DNA of 64,000 bases from Balneola sp. (lineage in GTDB: Bacteria > Bacteroidota > Rhodothermia > Balneolales > Balneolaceae). Within the stretch, counting starts at the first letter, position 1. Each line of letters opens with the position of its first letter. The notes beneath the pieces were generated by a model, which made no database searches, was not told where the DNA came from, and worked only from the letters and a program-made list of their open reading frames with translations. Location: positions 463,999 to 527,998 of the forward strand of contig RHLJ01000003.1 of the NCBI GenBank assembly GCA_003712055.1, given 5' to 3'. The position numbers were made by a program, and so were the translations under genes. Below, one piece after another: positions 8,812 to 16,008 of the stretch.

Positions 8812-10440
8812 TCACATCCTCTCCGGAGCTGTAATCCCTAAAATAGTTAGTCCATTTTTGAGGACTTGAGCAGTAACACTAGCTAACGCTATTCTTGCTT
8901 GCGCTAATTCTTTTTCTACCCCAATAATTCTACAGTCATGGTAGAAGGTGGTGAATGCTGAAGCAACATCGTTCAGAAAATTAATAACACGATGAGGCTC
9001 TTTTGCATCGGCTGCACTCTTTATTGCTTCGGGGAACTTGAATACGGTTTTAAGAAGTGAAATTTCTGCTTCGTGAGTTAGTAGCTTCAGGTTAGCATCC
9101 CCTGAAAAAGAATACTCTTCTTTGGCTTTCCTAAGAATACTACAAATACGAGCATGGGCATATTGGAGGTAGAATACCGGGTTTTTTTCTCCCGCTTCTT
9201 TAGCCTGGGCAATATCAAATTCTAAATGAGTGTTTGGAGAACGCATCAGGAAAAAGAAGCGGGTAACATCAGAACCTACTTCTTCCATCAATTCATCAAG
9301 GGTTACAAAATTGGCCTTTCTTGTACTCATTTTAAAAGGCTGTCCATCTTTCACAATCGTTACAAACTGGTATACAACTACATCAATCTTCGAAGAGTCA
9401 TAACCGAGTGCTGTTAACCCGGAAAGTACATCAGGGTAAGTAGCAATATGATCTGCGCCGAAAATATCTATACATACATCATAGCCACGATCTAGTTTGT
9501 TGGCATGATATGCTATATCTGGTAACCTGTAGGTCGGTTCTCCTGTGCTTTTTATTAAAACGGTGTCTTTCTCCTTCCCAAACTCGGTAGTTTTAAACCA
9601 GGTCGCACCTTCGGCATCATAAGCGAGTCCTTTCTCCCTTAATTTTGAAACTACCGATTCAATATCTCCACTTTCGTATAAACTATGCTCATTGAAATAA
9701 GAGTCCATATGGATATTCATTCTCTTGAGCGTGCCACTTATATCCGCAAAAATTTCTTCCTCAGCTCTTTCTTTAAAAGGAATCCAATCATCAGCGGTAG
9801 ATAAAACATCACCCTTCTCTTTAATAAGTTCTTTTGCAATATCGACGATGTACTCCCCTTCATAACCTCCTTCAGGAAATTCTGCTTCCCTTCCTAATTC
9901 TTGAAGATATCTAGCCTTAACACTTTGCCCTAATACGCGCATTTGTCGACCAGCATCATTGAAATAATATTCGCGATCTACTTCTGCTCCGGTCCATTCC
10001 ATTAACCGGGCAATAGTATCACCAAGAACCGCATTTCTTCCATGACCAACGGTAAGAGGTCCGGTTGGATTAGCGCTCACAAATTCGATCTGTACTTTTT
10101 TCCCTTCATTTGAATTGGTTTTCCCGAAGTCAGCTCCCTGCTCGATAATTGATTTTAATTGATCGTACAGGTAATTATTGGCATATCTAAAATTGATAAA
10201 ACCGGGGCCAGCAATTTCAATAGAGGATATTTTTCCTACATCATAAGTTATTCCCTCTACCAACTGCTGTGCTATTGCTCTCGGATTATTTCGGAGCGGT
10301 TTGGCTAGCATCATCGCAATATTCGTTGATGCATCTCCATGGCTGGCAACCTTAGGAGCTTCGAGATGGATTTCAGGAATTTCTTCTAATTCAAACTGAG
10401 CAAGTGAATCTTTAACTAGCTGCTCGAGATATTCTTTCAT
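8812..10440 (-). CDS. argS: Arginyl-tRNA synthetase
   Basis: Class I aminoacyl-tRNA synthetase that charges tRNA-Arg. The N-terminal Arg-S additional domain is visible (ASHGDASTNIAMMLAK), then the HIGH-equivalent SANPTGPLTVGHGRN, the GADHIATYPDVL region, and a KMSTRKANFVTLDEL loop. The C-terminal anticodon-binding DALR domain has the usual FYHDCRI segment. Length 542 is within the normal range. Transcribed leftwards with the TonB-like gene directly at its stop codon. Confidence 0.97.
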   Translation of the reverse strand: MKEYLEQLVKDSLAQFELEEIPEIHLEAPKVASHGDASTNIAMMLAKPLRNNPRAIAQQLVEGITYDVGKISSIEIAGPGFINFRYANNYLYDQLKSIIEQGADFGKTNSNEGKKVQIEFVSANPTGPLTVGHGRNAVLGDTIARLMEWTGAEVDREYYFNDAGRQMRVLGQSVKARYLQELGREAEFPEGGYEGEYIVDIAKELIKEKGDVLSTADDWIPFKERAEEEIFADISGTLKRMNIHMDSYFNEHSLYESGDIESVVSKLREKGLAYDAEGATWFKTTEFGKEKDTVLIKSTGEPTYRLPDIAYHANKLDRGYDVCIDIFGADHIATYPDVLSGLTALGYDSSKIDVVVYQFVTIVKDGQPFKMSTRKANFVTLDELMEEVGSDVTRFFFLMRSPNTHLEFDIAQAKEAGEKNPVFYLQYAHARICSILRKAKEEYSFSGDANLKLLTHEAEISLLKTVFKFPEAIKSAADAKEPHRVINFLNDVASAFTTFYHDCRIIGVEKELAQARIALASVTAQVLKNGLTILGITAPERM

Positions 10441-10481
10441 TCTTTATTCGCTTTCGGATTGGGCGTAAAGATACGCTTGTA

Positions 10482-10511
10482 TCAATTAAGAATTGTACAA
10501 TTATTCAATTA
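10482..10511. repeat. Left 30-bp inverted repeat flanking the four-helix-bundle gene
   Basis: This 30-base segment (core CAATTAAGAATTG) is the reverse complement of 10866-10895 with a single mismatch. The two arms tightly bracket the four-helix-bundle gene, which ends at 10509 inside this arm. Related solo copies occur at 25544-25623 and, more degraded, near 34619. Confidence 0.85.
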
Positions 10512-10862
10512 TGAATTCTTATATGATGTAATTTTGATTTTACCCAGTATTGCCAAAATCTCTTCTATGTCTTTCAACATCGATTCTGCAATTCTAAGTT
10601 CTAGGCATTGCGTATCTCGCAGCAACCTTAACCAATATTTTGTTTCTCTGGCTTCTTTATATGCAATGCTGAGTTTATGAATAAAATCTTTCTTTGATTG
10701 TGCCCCAACTGCCTCTTCAGAGTTAGCACCAATTGAGGTACCACTCCTGAGCACTTGCTTAGCTATCTCAAAATTTCTCCTCGTTTTACAAAGATGGTTA
10801 TATAAGCCTACTGTTCGAACCGCAAAATCATAGGTCTTGATAAGAATAATATTCTCCTTCAT
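10509..10862 (-). CDS. Four-helix bundle protein (S23 / 23S rRNA intervening-sequence protein family)
   Basis: A 117-residue protein: residues F-A-V-R..L (helix 1), QVLRSGTSIGANSEEAVGAQ (the diagnostic turn and helix 2), DFIHKLSIAYKEARETKYWL (helix 3), and a final helix ending in a lysine-rich tail. This is the family first seen in rRNA intervening sequences and related to the Avd accessory proteins of diversity-generating retroelements. The ATG at 10862 was chosen because the upstream extension only reads through the inverted repeat and radC. It is enclosed by a 30-bp inverted-repeat pair and lacks a reverse transcriptase neighbour. Function unknown. Confidence 0.85.
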   Translation of the reverse strand: MKENIILIKTYDFAVRTVGLYNHLCKTRRNFEIAKQVLRSGTSIGANSEEAVGAQSKKDFIHKLSIAYKEARETKYWLRLLRDTQCLELRIAESMLKDIEEILAILGKIKITSYKNS

Positions 10863-10865
10863 TGC

Positions 10866-10895
10866 TAATTGAATAATTGTGCAATTCTTAATTGA
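10866..10895. repeat. Right 30-bp inverted repeat flanking the four-helix-bundle gene
   Basis: Reverse complement of 10482-10511 with one mismatch. It overlaps the last codon and stop codon of radC (its CAATTAA supplies part of the final codons) and ends 4 bases upstream of the four-helix-bundle start codon. The position suggests insertion exactly at the 3' end of radC. Confidence 0.85.
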
Positions 10896-11610
10896 AATGC
10901 CCCAGGGTACGTAATGAGACGTATTTATAACCAGCAATAATAATATGATCATCAACAGGAATTCCCAGTAACTTCCCTGACTCTATGATCCTCTTTGTAA
11001 GATTAATATCAGCTTGTGAAGCCCTGTCATGACCGGAAGGATGGTTATGAACAAGAATAATGGAACTTGCTTGATTTATGATTGCCTGCCTCATGATTTC
11101 GGAAGGTTCTACAATGGTTGCATTGCTTCCCCCAGAGCTGATTTTCTGAAAACCGGTAATCACTTTTCGGTTATTTAGGAAAGCCACCATAAATACTTCC
11201 TTGGCCAAGTGGCGAATTTTAGGTCCAAAGAATGCGGCTACATCTTCTGGAGTTTGCACCTGAATTTCTTCTCCCAAATCAGCTACCTGGATTCTTCGAG
11301 CCAGCTCAAATGCGGCTTCAAGTGTTATCGCCTTTACCCGGGCAATACCTGGAATCACTCGCAATTCTTTCCACTCTCTTTTTACCAGATTGTGCAACCC
11401 TCCGAAGTGATCGAGCAAGGCGCGAGCTGTTTCGATGACATTTAGTTTCTTTGTTCCCGTTCTTAATAGAATGGCTAACAATTCTGCATCAGAAAGGGAT
11501 ATGGTTCCGCTTTGCATCAGCTTTTCTCGAGGCTGTTCATCCGGCCTCATTTCTTTAACTGTTCGATTTAAAAAATCTTCTGGGGTGAAAGTTTCTATTG
11601 TAAAATTCAT
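10888..11610 (-). CDS. radC: RadC-family JAB/MPN metalloprotein
   Basis: Contains the N-terminal UPF0758 helical region (PREKLMQSGTISLSDAELLAILLRTGT) with a helix-hairpin-helix-like stretch (LRVIPGIARVKAITLEAA). The C-terminal JAB domain has the metal site HNHPSGHDRASQADINLT. The upstream acidic residue for a JAMM site is in KEVFMVAFLNN. Members were named for DNA repair, but a direct role is doubtful. The ATG at 11610 gives 240 residues, slightly longer than the common 225-230. The stop codon lies inside the inverted repeat of the neighbouring four-helix-bundle element. Confidence 0.95.
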   Translation of the reverse strand: MNFTIETFTPEDFLNRTVKEMRPDEQPREKLMQSGTISLSDAELLAILLRTGTKKLNVIETARALLDHFGGLHNLVKREWKELRVIPGIARVKAITLEAAFELARRIQVADLGEEIQVQTPEDVAAFFGPKIRHLAKEVFMVAFLNNRKVITGFQKISSGGSNATIVEPSEIMRQAIINQASSIILVHNHPSGHDRASQADINLTKRIIESGKLLGIPVDDHIIIAGYKYVSLRTLGHFN

Positions 11611-11680
11611 AGTCTCAAGTGTTTTTTTACTTGTGAGACCTAATTAAATCGAAACCCTTACAAAAAAAATTTATTTGCCC

Positions 11681-11887
11681 TTAATCCTTATTGAATTCAA
11701 GAATATCTCCGGGCTGGCAATCTAACACATCGCAAATTGCTTCCAGCGTTGAAAAACGAATCGCTTTAGCCTTCCCGGTTTTAAGGATAGAGAGATTGCT
11801 CATGGTCAGTCCAACTTTCTCGGATAACTCGGTTAGACTCATTTTTCGCTTGGCTAACATTACATCAAGATTTACTACAATAGCCAT
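11681..11887 (-). CDS. Small Xre/YozG-like helix-turn-helix regulator
   Basis: A 68-residue DNA-binding protein: MSLTELSEKVGLTMSNLSILKTGKA forms the helix-turn-helix, followed by RFSTLEAICDVLDCQPGDILEF. This is the compact YozG-like Cro/CI type habitually paired with DUF2975 membrane proteins. The start is 3 bases after the stop of the DUF2975 gene, so the two form an operon. Likely to control its own operon, perhaps with the membrane partner sensing a signal; this is inferred from the pairing only. Confidence 0.9.
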   Translation of the reverse strand: MAIVVNLDVMLAKRKMSLTELSEKVGLTMSNLSILKTGKAKAIRFSTLEAICDVLDCQPGDILEFNKD

Positions 11888-11890
11888 TAA

Positions 11891-12529
11891 TTACACCGTC
11901 AGTTTTTGTTCTTCATACATCCTATTGCCCTCTTTGAAAACATATCCAAGTACTAAGCTCATAAAACCTCCAATCATAAAGTTTCCCTCCTTTATCATTA
12001 TTGATTTTACTCTAATACCATCACTTAAAACTAATCCTTCCAGCAAAGGCATGGGTAGGTATATACTTAGCATATGAAGGAGTGAACCTAGCAACATTAA
12101 CAAACCTACTGTAAATAAATAACGAGCATTTTTCTTACTGAAAGGAGAGCCCTGTGCAACATTTTTTAGCACTTTGGAAATAAAATATAATATGATCAGG
12201 ATAACTAGCCAGTCAAAAATCATAACCATATTGTAATAGAACAAAGCCCAAAGATTGTTTTTACTTTGAGTTGCTACAAAAATTCTGCTTTGAATATTCT
12301 CACTTATAGAAATACTAATATCATTTTCTTCTAAATCAGGAGAACCTGAAAGAGCATCAACAGTAAGTACTACTGGAACACCTGACATTGTAAACGAAGA
12401 GCTTTCTTTTATCCCTATAAAGGGAAGTATCAAAACTTGTAGGGATATATTTATAGCGAAAATCCAAAAGCTTATTCTGAACATGTAGTATAGAAAATAG
12501 GCCAACGACCAATCTTTTTTAAGTTTCAT
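11891..12529 (-). CDS. DUF2975 family membrane protein
   Basis: A 212-residue protein with four likely membrane segments: about residues 13-35, 95-120, 140-165 and 180-200. The loop between the first two is polar. The layout, with WLVILIILYFISKVL and NVAQGSPFSKKNARYLFTVG (the conserved G-x-P-F motif), matches DUF2975. The family is nearly always cotranscribed with a YozG-like HTH gene, as here. No enzymatic role is known; a signal-sensing or regulatory role is an inference. Confidence 0.85.
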   Translation of the reverse strand: MKLKKDWSLAYFLYYMFRISFWIFAINISLQVLILPFIGIKESSSFTMSGVPVVLTVDALSGSPDLEENDISISISENIQSRIFVATQSKNNLWALFYYNMVMIFDWLVILIILYFISKVLKNVAQGSPFSKKNARYLFTVGLLMLLGSLLHMLSIYLPMPLLEGLVLSDGIRVKSIMIKEGNFMIGGFMSLVLGYVFKEGNRMYEEQKLTV

Positions 12530-12627
12530 AGTATTGAGGATTAAATTCTCCTCAACAATAAGGCTTAGAATTTCTTAAATCAATAAATATTTATTGAAAA
12601 ACAGTAAATATTATCTGTTTTACGAAA

Positions 12628-13809
12628 TTATTCTCCACCTTCCATCAATGGCTCATTGAAAGCCCTTATACTTGAGTTAGGCAACCCATTTGGATAATTG
12701 GCCTTAACCAGATCAATCGTTTCAATTACGATTTGAAGGTGAAGCTCCTTCGAGTTTTGATAAAAAGTTTGTGCAGCTTCTGAGAGCTTTGGCTTACCAT
12801 GAAGGGGTTTATCACTTACGCAAAGTAGCGTAGCATGAGGTACCCGGTATCTAAATCCATTAGTCGCTACTGTTGCTGATTCCATATCTATAGCAAGGCT
12901 TCGACTTTGATGGATTTGCCGAACCGTATGCTTCACTGAAAACTCCCAATTCCTATTTCCTGTAGTAAATACCGTCCCGATACGATGGTTTAGATTATGA
13001 GCATCAAGCGCTTCTTTGAGATATAGATTTAGTAAATAGTTTGGGATGACCGGATTGCCAACAGGAAACAGGTCATCGAGAATACGATCATCTCTGAAAT
13101 AACTACTGGCCAGTACAAAATCACCAATCTCCTGATGATTTCGCAAACCTCCACAGTGGCCTACCATAATCATTGCATCAGGACGAAGTACACATACATG
13201 ATCGGTAATCGTTTTTGCATTTGACGGGCCTACTCCAATATTTATTAACGTGAGCCCTTTATTATCCGCAAGCTTGTGATGGTATGCGGGCATCTGAACC
13301 CCATCTCTTGCTGGCTTAATACAATCAGGGTACTTCTCTAAAAAAACTTCAACGTGCATCGCGTAGTTGGTAAACAAAATATACCGCTGGAAATCACACG
13401 GGTCTGTTCCGGTATAGTGGGAAAGCCGATCCAGGGAGATATCTGTTCGTTCAGGAGAAAAGAGAAACATCTTCTTTTTTGTGAAATCCCATTCTTCCTC
13501 ATCGGCATGATCCATTAGCTTTGGATCGTTGAGGGCAATTATTGGTCGAGAGGCTTTTATCTCGATATCCGCTTTTTTATCTATCAGGCGTTTTATTTCC
13601 CTTTTTAAATACCAGCGAAATGCTTTCGGTTGTGCGAGCTCTCCTTTTATATTCGGATTGTACTCAGAATACTCTCTATGTACAATCATCTTCGGGTACA
13701 TCCCGCCTTCATAAATTTCTTCCATTAGATCGCAGGCTTTTTCCGTAGCTTTATCAAGTTCCTCGGGGGAAGAAAAACTGGAATGAATTAATCTCATTGA
13801 ATCGGACAT
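12628..13809 (-). CDS. amn: AMP nucleosidase
   Basis: Hydrolyses AMP to adenine and ribose 5-phosphate. The C-terminal half has the nucleoside-phosphorylase-like fold: NIGVGPSNAKTITDHV, MIMVGHCGGLRNHQEIGDFVLASSY, RDDRILDD, and AIDMESATVATNGFRY with the substrate-binding Met-Glu-Ser. The catalytic Asp is in CVSDKPLHG. The N-terminal region (FRWYLKREI) matches the AMN-specific domain. The 393 residues are shorter than the E. coli enzyme. The ATG at 13809 overlaps the divergent Nudix start; an internal ATG four codons in is an alternative. Confidence 0.9.
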   Translation of the reverse strand: MSDSMRLIHSSFSSPEELDKATEKACDLMEEIYEGGMYPKMIVHREYSEYNPNIKGELAQPKAFRWYLKREIKRLIDKKADIEIKASRPIIALNDPKLMDHADEEEWDFTKKKMFLFSPERTDISLDRLSHYTGTDPCDFQRYILFTNYAMHVEVFLEKYPDCIKPARDGVQMPAYHHKLADNKGLTLINIGVGPSNAKTITDHVCVLRPDAMIMVGHCGGLRNHQEIGDFVLASSYFRDDRILDDLFPVGNPVIPNYLLNLYLKEALDAHNLNHRIGTVFTTGNRNWEFSVKHTVRQIHQSRSLAIDMESATVATNGFRYRVPHATLLCVSDKPLHGKPKLSEAAQTFYQNSKELHLQIVIETIDLVKANYPNGLPNSSIRAFNEPLMEGGE

Positions 13810-14380
13810 GGCTGACTCCTCATTTAATTATACCATTGAAGCCTGGAATACTACCAGCGAGCGTGTCGAATATACGACGAATATATTCAAGGTATTAAAG
13901 CGGGATATGGTCATCCCTTCAGAAAATCATAAAGCTACTTTCTCTGTTCTTGAAGCTCCTGACTGGATTAATGTAATTGCCCTTACTCCTGAGAACGATA
14001 TCGTTTTGGTTGAGCAATACCGGTATGGCATCGAAAAGCCAACACTTGAACTGCCGGGTGGTGTTTGTGATGGTAATGAAGATCCCAAAACAACGTGCAT
14101 GCGAGAACTTGCCGAAGAAACGGGCTATTCCTCTGATGAATGGATTTATCTTGGTAATGTTAGTTCCAATCCTGCTATGCAAACAAATTACACACATACC
14201 TATCTGGCTCGAAACTGTAACAAGACCTCTACTCAAAAACTGGATGGAAACGAACGTATTAATGTTCATGTGCTTCCTTTGGAACAATTTCTAGGCATGA
14301 TTGGAAATGGAGAAATCAAACATTCCCTGATGGTAGCTGCAATTGGGAAGTTTCTCTTGAGCGAGTTTTATGTTACTTAA
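13808..14380 (+). CDS. Nudix hydrolase, probably ADP-ribose pyrophosphatase-like
   Basis: The Nudix box is complete: G-x5-E-x7-REL-x-EE-x-G (GGVCDGNE then RELAEETGY) at about residues 79-102. Preceding residues VEQYRYGIEKPTLELPGG are typical of the ADP-ribose pyrophosphatase group, which yields AMP and ribose 5-phosphate. It is transcribed divergently from AMP nucleosidase and their start codons overlap by two bases (CATG). The pair could act in series on ADP-ribose then AMP. Substrate assignment is inference; the family call is secure. Confidence 0.88.
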   Translation: MADSSFNYTIEAWNTTSERVEYTTNIFKVLKRDMVIPSENHKATFSVLEAPDWINVIALTPENDIVLVEQYRYGIEKPTLELPGGVCDGNEDPKTTCMRELAEETGYSSDEWIYLGNVSSNPAMQTNYTHTYLARNCNKTSTQKLDGNERINVHVLPLEQFLGMIGNGEIKHSLMVAAIGKFLLSEFYVT

Positions 14381-14393
14381 TAAAACTATAATG

Positions 14394-14501
14394 GTCATCC
14401 CGAACTTGTTTCGGGATCTTAAGGAAAAGCGCTGATTAACTATTCTCTTATCAATCCTTCTTAGAAGCTTTACAAAGATGCTGAAACAAGTTCAGCATGA
14501 C
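14394..14501. repeat. Dispersed GTCAT...ATGAC inverted-repeat element (copy 2)
   Basis: Starts GTCATCCCGAACTTGTTTCG and ends GAAACAAGTTCAGCATGAC. Its two ends are short-arm inverted repeats of about 27 bp with few mismatches around a variable centre. It sits between the convergent Nudix and DUF-unknown membrane genes, where a transcription-stopping hairpin would be useful. Confidence 0.85.
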
Positions 14502-14543
14502 TACCTAGCTTAACATTTCTGTATTCTTAGTTAAGACTGGTCG

Positions 14544-14996
14544 CTATGGCAAGGCCAGCTTATCTACACCAATAATAAGTGCAAACGTGGTCAAAGATGT
14601 AAGCAGGTATACCAGTAAGATATACTTCAGATACTTCACCTTACCCAAAAACTTCAGCTCTATAATTGCCAGTATTGCGATCAAAGTATTGAATGCAAAA
14701 AAGAAATCATTGACGTTTTTGAATTGACCATCTTCAAATATGCTATTCAAAAACACATAAGCTAAGAAAGAGAGAAAAAGGACGTACAATAAGACCCCAA
14801 AACTTTTAAGTATTTGGATAAGATCTTCTCTTCTAAATGTAATCTCCGGGATCAATCGGTCAGGAACTTCGCCTCGCTGCTTTCTCAAGGCAAGTTCATT
14901 CTCAACCTCAGTAATCCGCTCCGGATATTTATATGGATTGATGTGAGTTAACATATCGTAGAGTTCCATATAATTGTATTTTGAGAAATCTCGCAT
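14544..14996 (-). CDS. Hypothetical three-pass membrane protein
   Basis: Not recognised. A soluble, charged N-terminal region of about 55 residues (contains YMELYDMLTHINPYKYPERI and a run similar to short basic/acidic helices) is followed by three hydrophobic segments at about residues 64-84, 95-110 and 122-145. The N-terminal motif about tyrosines and a per-residue E-N-E-L-A-L-R-K helix recurs in small membrane proteins from this lineage, but no function is known. Monocistronic, convergent with the Nudix gene and divergent from the OsmC gene. Confidence 0.7.
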   Translation of the reverse strand: MRDFSKYNYMELYDMLTHINPYKYPERITEVENELALRKQRGEVPDRLIPEITFRREDLIQILKSFGVLLYVLFLSFLAYVFLNSIFEDGQFKNVNDFFFAFNTLIAILAIIELKFLGKVKYLKYILLVYLLTSLTTFALIIGVDKLALP

Positions 14997-15032
14997 ATCC
15001 TTATTAGCTAGTTATAACCCACATAAATAAAT

Positions 15033-15503
15033 ATGAAATCTCATAACTATCAAGCAACAATTACCTGGACAGGAAATACAGGGTCCGGAACTGCTTCTTA
15101 CCGGGATTATGAGCGTTCTCACAACATTCAGGCTGGAGGTAAGCCGGTTATCGAAAGCTCCTCTGACCCTTCGTTTCGTGGAGATAGTTCAAAATATAAT
15201 CCCGAAGAGCTATTTCTTGCCTCGTTATCATCATGCCATATGCTTTGGTTCTTACACCTCTGCTCGGTAGAGGGAATTATAGTAACGGGATATAAAGATA
15301 AAGCTTCCGGAATTATGACTGAGGAGAAAGGTGGAAGTGGAAAATTTACCCGCGTAACACTTCACCCTTCAGTCACTGTTTTAGAGGAACGAATGAGAGC
15401 CAAACTAGATTCCATCCATCACGAGGCAAACAAGAAATGCTTCATTGCAAACTCCTGCAACTTTCCAATACTGCACCAGGCACAATCAAGAGTTGCAGAC
15501 TAA
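15033..15503 (+). CDS. OsmC/Ohr-family peroxidase-like protein
   Basis: Members reduce organic hydroperoxides through two cysteines. The family pattern is intact: NPEELFLASLSSCHMLWFLHLC with the first catalytic Cys, and KCFIANSCNFPI with the second near the C-terminus. The N-terminal TWTGNTGSGTASYRDYERSH resembles the OsmC-type (rather than Ohr) subgroup. The 156-residue length is usual. A peroxiredoxin gene follows 17 bases later on the same strand, so both probably belong to one peroxide-defence operon. Confidence 0.9.
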   Translation: MKSHNYQATITWTGNTGSGTASYRDYERSHNIQAGGKPVIESSSDPSFRGDSSKYNPEELFLASLSSCHMLWFLHLCSVEGIIVTGYKDKASGIMTEEKGGSGKFTRVTLHPSVTVLEERMRAKLDSIHHEANKKCFIANSCNFPILHQAQSRVAD

Positions 15504-15520
15504 CCTAATTAAACACGACT

Positions 15521-15994
15521 ATGATCAAGACAGGAGAAAAAATCGACATCACCTTTTCTTTTAAAGTGGTTCAGAACGGCGAGGAAAAAGAAGTCCTCTT
15601 TAGCGACTTGTTGGATAAAAAGACCATCGTTTCGGTATATATGAAGAACAACACCCCAAGCTGTGATAACCAGGTAGTAGATTTAGCTAACCATATAGAC
15701 TGGTTCAATGAAAATGGATTTAACGTAATCGCTATCAGTAAAGATGGATGCCGTGGGCATATGAACTATGCCAAAAAACATGGAATAAATTTTACGTTGG
15801 CCTCAGATCCCGATTATAAATTCTCGGAAGCCACTAATTCTATTATTGAAAAGAAGATGTATGGCAAGACTTATGAGGGACCTTCACGATCAGCCTTTGT
15901 TATTGATACAGATGGTACTATTTTGGCAACCGTTGAAAAAATTGATACAAAAGCCCATGCCGAAGAGCTGAAAGCTTTAGTAAGCGGCTTATAA
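15521..15994 (+). CDS. Peroxiredoxin, BCP/AhpC-TSA type
   Basis: A thioredoxin-fold peroxidase. The peroxidatic Cys lies in NNTPSCDNQ, a divergent version of the family's T-P-x-C, and a second Cys in KDGCRGHMNYAKKHGINFTLASDPD lies where a resolving Cys of the 1-Cys/2-Cys BCP group may sit. The C-terminal GPSRSAFVIDTDGTI matches the conserved R-x-T-F-V-I-D strand. It follows the OsmC gene closely and is followed by topA 14 bases downstream, so these may be cotranscribed. Confidence 0.88.
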   Translation: MIKTGEKIDITFSFKVVQNGEEKEVLFSDLLDKKTIVSVYMKNNTPSCDNQVVDLANHIDWFNENGFNVIAISKDGCRGHMNYAKKHGINFTLASDPDYKFSEATNSIIEKKMYGKTYEGPSRSAFVIDTDGTILATVEKIDTKAHAEELKALVSGL

Positions 15995-16008
15995 TACCCT
16001 GTTTGCCT

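Noticed and set aside
10482..10895. Diversity-generating retroelement around the Avd-like gene
   Set aside because: No reverse transcriptase, template repeat or variable gene is present; only the small four-helix-bundle gene is seen.
10865..10955. Longer start for the four-helix-bundle gene with a hydrophobic leader
   Set aside because: The extension only translates the inverted-repeat arm and the opposite frame of radC; the family starts near the ATG at 10862.
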